The translations under genes and the position numbers were made by a program. A DNA stretch of 64,000 bases from Pyrenopolyporus hunteri (Eukaryota; Ascomycota; Sordariomycetes; Xylariales; Hypoxylaceae), in the NCBI GenBank assembly GCA_902806595.1, contig CADCXC010000010.1:558001-622000 (forward strand), in the 5' to 3' direction. Below the pieces are notes generated by a model. The model had not been told where the DNA came from. It was given only the letters and a program-made list of their open reading frames with translations, and made no database searches. Positions 59,382 to 64,000 of the stretch are shown here, one piece after another. The number at the start of each line of letters is the position of its first letter. Position 1 is the stretch's first letter.

Positions 59382-61327
59382 ATGGGACGAAGAAAGATTG
59401 AGATCAAGGCCATCAAGGATGATAGGAACCGCTCCGTGTAAGCTTTCCTCACGCAATTCCTGTCCCTCGGCTTTCCAGGTCTTGTTGTTTGTCAATGGCT
59501 AACGTATCAATTTCGCCAGAACGTTCCTCAAGCGCAAAGGCGGCCTCTTCAAGAAGGCGCACGAACTGTCCGTACTCTGCTCGGTCGACGTTGCCGTCTT
59601 CATCTTCGGCAGCAACAAGAAGCTCTACGAGTATTCGTCCAGCGACATGCGAGAATTAATCACAAGATACCAATATGTTTGTTTTGCCTATGTCCACAAT
59701 ACTTAGATGGGGGGCGGTATAATTAACGAGAGGATAGCATGGCGGTCCGAATGAACACAAAGGCCCACACGACTTCAACGGTGGCGATGACGACGACGAT
59801 GACGACGGCGAGGGCACCCCCCCTCATGGTCACGAAGGATCGGTTGAGCCTCAAATGATTCCTCACCATTTCCAAGGTCAACCTCCGTTCCCACACCTGA
59901 GGCATCATACTCCGTGTCCTTCGCCTCCAATTAATGGAATGCCGTTCGCACCCCGAGGCCATACGCCGCAGCCGCAGGTCGCATCCAGGCCGTCGTCTCG
60001 AAATGATTTCCGCCGTGACCTGCGCGTTCCTCAACCGGGTGGTCAGCCAGTTGCTAACGGCTACGCTTACATGCCTCAGCCTGCTATCTACAACCCGCAA
60101 AACCAGCCCGCTTACCAGCACGGTATCCCGCCACCAGCTCCGGCCCAGTACCAATACGGCGGTCCCCAACAGCACGTCCACCAGGTGCAAAATTACATGG
60201 AAGAACAGCGCCGCTCGTCCGTGCCTCCTAGTTATCCTCCTCAAGGCCAGCCGCAGCCTCCGCGCCCTTCCCCGCCGCAACCCACTCACCAGGTACCTCC
60301 TCAGCAAGGGCCTCATACGTCTCCCCAGCCGCCTCATCAGCATCTGGAGCCTCCGCAGCACCAGCAGCACCAGCAGCATCAGCAGCCACCGCCGGAGGCT
60401 CAGCAGCCACCCGCCCCCATGGAGCCGAGACACGAGCCGCTCCCGGAGAGATCTACCCAGCCTTTGTTAGATACGGCGTCCGCGATCAAGAAAATGCCTC
60501 AGCGCAAGCAGCACAGTATCTTTACCCCGATTGATGAGAACCGGTCGATCTTGTCTCAACACCTAGCTTCGTTCAACGCAGAACCTCGTATCAAGGATGA
60601 CGGTAACCGATCACAGTCTGTGGACGTTGGTGCCGTCTCGCGAACCAAATCCGATTCGTCGCCCCCTCTTCCGCAGCGTTCCAACACTTCGACTTTAGCC
60701 CATTCTCGTAATTCTATTCCTACAATTCCCGAGACTACTTTCACTCCTCCCTCTCGCTCGAACAGTTTGAAGGTTGGCGGCGGGGCACGGCCGCGTCTAA
60801 AGGTTCAAATTCCCGAGGAGCAGTCCGATGCTGGTAGCAACGCTGGCGATACGGCCACTTCTCCTCGCACTACAACGGATACAACCGCGCAAGTGTCGCG
60901 CCGGAATGGAGTAGAGGGCCCCGGGACCGGTGTGGTTCTTCCACCTCCTTCGCCATCGGCATCGACCATGTTGTCCGCAGGAGCCACCGGACCACCCAAC
61001 CCGTTTGCCAGGCCTCATCCACAGACTCAGAATAACAGCATGAACATCGACACGCCCGTATCGGCGCTCCCGTCGAGGTTCCTCAACAACGAGTTCCTAC
61101 CTAGCCCTAGCAGTTTCTATCCGGAGTGGAATTTTCGGGGCAGCGATAGCAACACGCTGCCGAGTCCCTTGAACTTCGCTACGCCGGTGGTCGGCTCGGG
61201 GCCTTCCTTTCTAAGGGACGACAACGGGCCGAGCACCACGAAGCGAAAGAGCCCAGATATAACTGCCGGCCACGGTTCGGATGGGCCCGAGGGCGGTGAG
61301 CCGAAAAGAATCAGAGTTGACGGCTAG
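59382..61327 (+). CDS. rlmA: MADS-box transcription factor, RlmA/Rlm1 (MEF2-type)
   Basis: Three exons, 59382-59437, 59520-59676 and 59738-61327 (601 codons, 600 aa), GT-AG introns of 82 and 61 nt. Rlm1/RlmA acts downstream of the cell-wall-integrity MAP kinase and induces wall-synthesis genes; plant-pathogen homologues are linked to virulence. Residues 1-60 are a MEF2-type MADS box assembled over two introns: MGRRKIEIKAIKDDRNRSV, then TFLKRKGGLFKKAHELSVLC and VAVFIFGSNKKLYEYSSSDM. The rest is disordered, with an acidic DDDDDDGEG stretch, a Pro/Gln/His-rich region (about 190-260), Ser/Thr-Pro sites suited to MAPK, and a basic KRKSPD / PKRIRVDG end. The symbol is by family resemblance. Confidence 0.88.
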
Positions 61328-64000
61328 TCCGCCATCGGGCGTGCTACCTTCCTTCCATTCGTTTCAATTCGTGTCTATATTGCGATTCGCAATTGTACAA
61401 CATCGTATAGAGAGAGCATTGGTGGACATTTGCACCTGGATCCCGCAATGAGCTTTTGGATACCTCATTTTCTGCCTTATGCCTGGTATTTGCCGGCTTC
61501 GACACTTTAACCTGCGGCGGACTCACTCATTTACGTTTTACGCCATGCGACTCCTTACTTCACTTCCCAGCATGGCGTGGCGCTAAAAGGCGTTTTCATG
61601 ATTACTTTTTTCTTTCTTTAATCTATTAACAAACCATCATTTTTTATACAATTTCGCAGCTCCTACGGCTGTTCTAGAGAGACGGGCATGACGAATGAGG
61701 AATGGGATTTGTGATTTTATCTAGCCCCGTCGCATTCTACTCGGGGGGAAAAGTTTGAGGCGGGACTTTCTGAAGACGAACATCGGGACGGCGTTTGCGG
61801 GTGGGCTTTGTACACTACCTGGGCTAAGCTAGAGATACCAGTGGTGGGTTTAGGTACATGACACCAGATCCTGAATTGAGAGTAGTAGTATTGGTCTTGA
61901 AAGTGTCGCCCCTTTCTCCGTGATCTCCGCGAGCTAGTGAGTTGCTGCACGAAAGGAAAGGATATGTGGTGCCCCCCCTGGACGGTGCAGATCAGCCCGT
62001 CGATCTACCTTAGCCTGGCTCGAAGCTAACGAGTCCGAGGCGGCACAGGAGAAGCCGGGTAGGAAGCGCCAATGAGAGACACGGGCGCCAACGGGAGGAG
62101 GATTCGAAAGGCTAGCTCGTTGGAATCCTACGGGGTCAGCTCATGACGTCGTGGCTTACCGGCTCGGGATCCAAGGCCAAACAAAACCCACCTCCGGGCC
62201 CGCGAGCTAGAGCTAGGTATGGGTAACCTTGCTGCTACCCCGTTAGCTAGAACCATCTGCCGGTCTAATCAGGTCGCGTATATTGATGCCTACCACATAT
62301 CCCGAAGCTATATATTATATATTATATATGGTTAGAGTGACGTTTAGGAAGTCCGTGTCACCGTATTCCTCTACTTCAGTGCTCTGCTTCTTTTCTAGGG
62401 GTAGAAGGTCAGTGAGTAAGCTGTAAGTGAATCCAGGTCGTTGGTATGATTACTCATAGCCCCGGATTTTGGGACGTAATGTGTTTGTTTCCGGTGCACG
62501 GGGTTGAGGAGCTACGCAGGTAAGAGGGTATACACAGTTCTAGGCCGGGATTAAAGTGATATTATGTATTAAGTACGCGCGTATAAGGTGGATAAGTACC
62601 TAGGCAGATACTATCACTCAATTCAGGTCCCGCCTCCTACACGGAGCTCCGTTTGCTTGTTTGGATATACCTCTCTAGACGGACGATTATACCCGGCGAG
62701 GTCTATCGAAATACGGTTATAGATCATAGCTATCAGACATACACTTCTATACACGGAAAATTTTCACTACAGAAGATAATAGACGTAGATAGGTAGGTAG
62801 GTAAGGTAAGCAAGCGGGCAAGATCAATCTCAGAGCTGAACGGCCCCCACCCCTTAACTGAGGCAGACCGTCGTACTACATATGTAGGTACCGAGTCTAG
62901 TCGCCGAGCTAGCAAGCAGCACGCCAATAACAGAGCACAATTGTAGAAGATATAGGCTAGTTGGCTAAGTACCTCATCAACAAGGAGTCACGCTTTCGCT
63001 CTGTCTCAGACATGCATGCCTACATGTAAGTACCTTCTAGCCATCGACATCTCTGCCACCGCCCAGCAGGCCAAGCTCGACGGACACCTGAGAGGCACTC
63101 ACCTACCTACATATATCTACATACACATACATACATGAGCTAATTTACCTCCCGCAGAGTGGATCGCGCACGTCGTACGACCTCGGAGCTGGACCTCGTG
63201 CCGTGTAGCGAGTGATACGGGCTGCATACCGAGTGGATATCCAGCTGGGAGGATACATGTAAGTACCTAAGGTAGGTAGGTATGTAGTGTTCTCGTAATT
63301 CTGGTGCGACGCCCAGGTAGGGCTGACTGCGCACCGCGCCGGGTCGATCAAGACCAGGCCGGACCAGGCCAGGTCGGGCGGCCGGATAAGCGTGGATATG
63401 CGGTCGATACGCAGACGCGATGAAACGCGATGGAACGGAATGGAGCGAGGCTGGGGTGAGGCGAGCTGTGGTAAAACAGGCGCGCTATGGCTCACACGTG
63501 TGTGTGTACATACGGCGAATAGGGGGGATGGGGGTGGCCATTGTGTCTAATTTCCATATGTATTAGATAGCTCGCTAATTACGCCCTTGGGACGCTGAAG
63601 CGTGCTTCTGGCGTATAGGTGGCTTGTCTCATGCACCAAATATGTCGACAGGATACGGATACAGCGTGTTGTACGGGTGGCTGGTCGTGGCTGACTTGTC
63701 CCCGTTCTTCTGCCTGCTTTCCTGCTCGCCGATCATCGGTCAACCGATACCATTCTCTTGTATTTATCTTCTTTCTTACGCAGCGGCGTAATGATATCGG
63801 GCGAGGTGAGAAATGTATATTTTTTCACTGAACCATAAGGCAGAAAGTGATACTCGGGGATAACCGACAAGTTGCTCTTATACCCAGCTACACTATTTAC
63901 TGCACAGAGGTGAAGGCGAGAATCAAGGATGAACCGTACAAGCCGATATAGTGTCTCGCCCGTAATCATCACCTGAGTCCTTCTAGATCATGCCAAGCCG
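61328..64000. other. right-end intergenic, no gene seen
   Basis: 3' region of the MADS gene, then about 2.3 kb without a supportable ORF. It has TATATTATATATTATATATG at about 62311-62330, GTAGGTAGGTAGGTAAGGTA at 62790-62810 and CATACATACA repeats near 63115-63135. The longest frame (63145-63495, minus, 116 codons) has no motif. Confidence 0.4.

Overview
The window is nuclear DNA of a filamentous ascomycete, most likely a Sordariomycete. Protein-coding genes have short introns (mostly 48-95 nt, GTRNGT donors, YAG acceptors). The recognisable proteins are typical of Pezizomycotina: a TEA/ATTS AbaA-Tec1-type factor, an RlmA-type MADS factor, a fungal ELL, and a TAF1 without bromodomains. Two blocks are almost pure A+T and carry the signature of repeat-induced point mutation (RIP). 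The species cannot be named from the sequence alone.

Layout. 1-12.3 kb is accessory-like. It holds the start of an FAD amine oxidoreductase cut by the window edge, a small MITE-like element (611-891), an AT-rich RIP block (about 1200-2730), a six-exon MFS anion transporter, a decayed gene remnant (6.37-7.13 kb), an EFM2/FAM86-type lysine methyltransferase, a RIP-mutated tandem duplication of a TIR element (9204-10482), and an orphan 319-aa ORF. 14.8-17.1 kb encodes an ELL-like Pol II elongation factor. An 8.5-kb gene-poor stretch follows. 25.6-34 kb is housekeeping and regulatory: an LC8 dynein light chain in six small exons that no long ORF reveals, the five-RRM rRNA-processing factor Mrd1 (divergent from LC8), and the TEA-domain factor. 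37.6-46 kb holds a secreted histidine-brace (LPMO-like) protein, a PEBP protein, the GPI-GlcNAc-transferase subunit PIG-P/Gpi19 divergent from Arp4, and a D-serine dehydratase/D-threonine aldolase-type PLP enzyme with a GC-AG intron. 48.7-52.4 kb is TAF1. A 7-kb gene-poor stretch precedes the RlmA-type MADS gene (59.4-61.3 kb). The last 2.7 kb shows no gene.

There is no operon or biosynthetic cluster. Several genes act in Pol II transcription and chromatin (ELL, TAF1, Arp4) or in development and wall integrity (the TEA factor, RlmA), but nothing indicates co-regulation. The clearest non-genic signals are the transition-only divergence between the two tandem copies at 9.2-10.5 kb, sparing of CpG sites in the AT-rich blocks, a perfect 30-bp TIR element near the left edge, and dispersed palindromic AGGTACCT-type tracts in intergenic DNA. 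Exon joins were worked out by hand; multi-exon totals were checked to be divisible by three.
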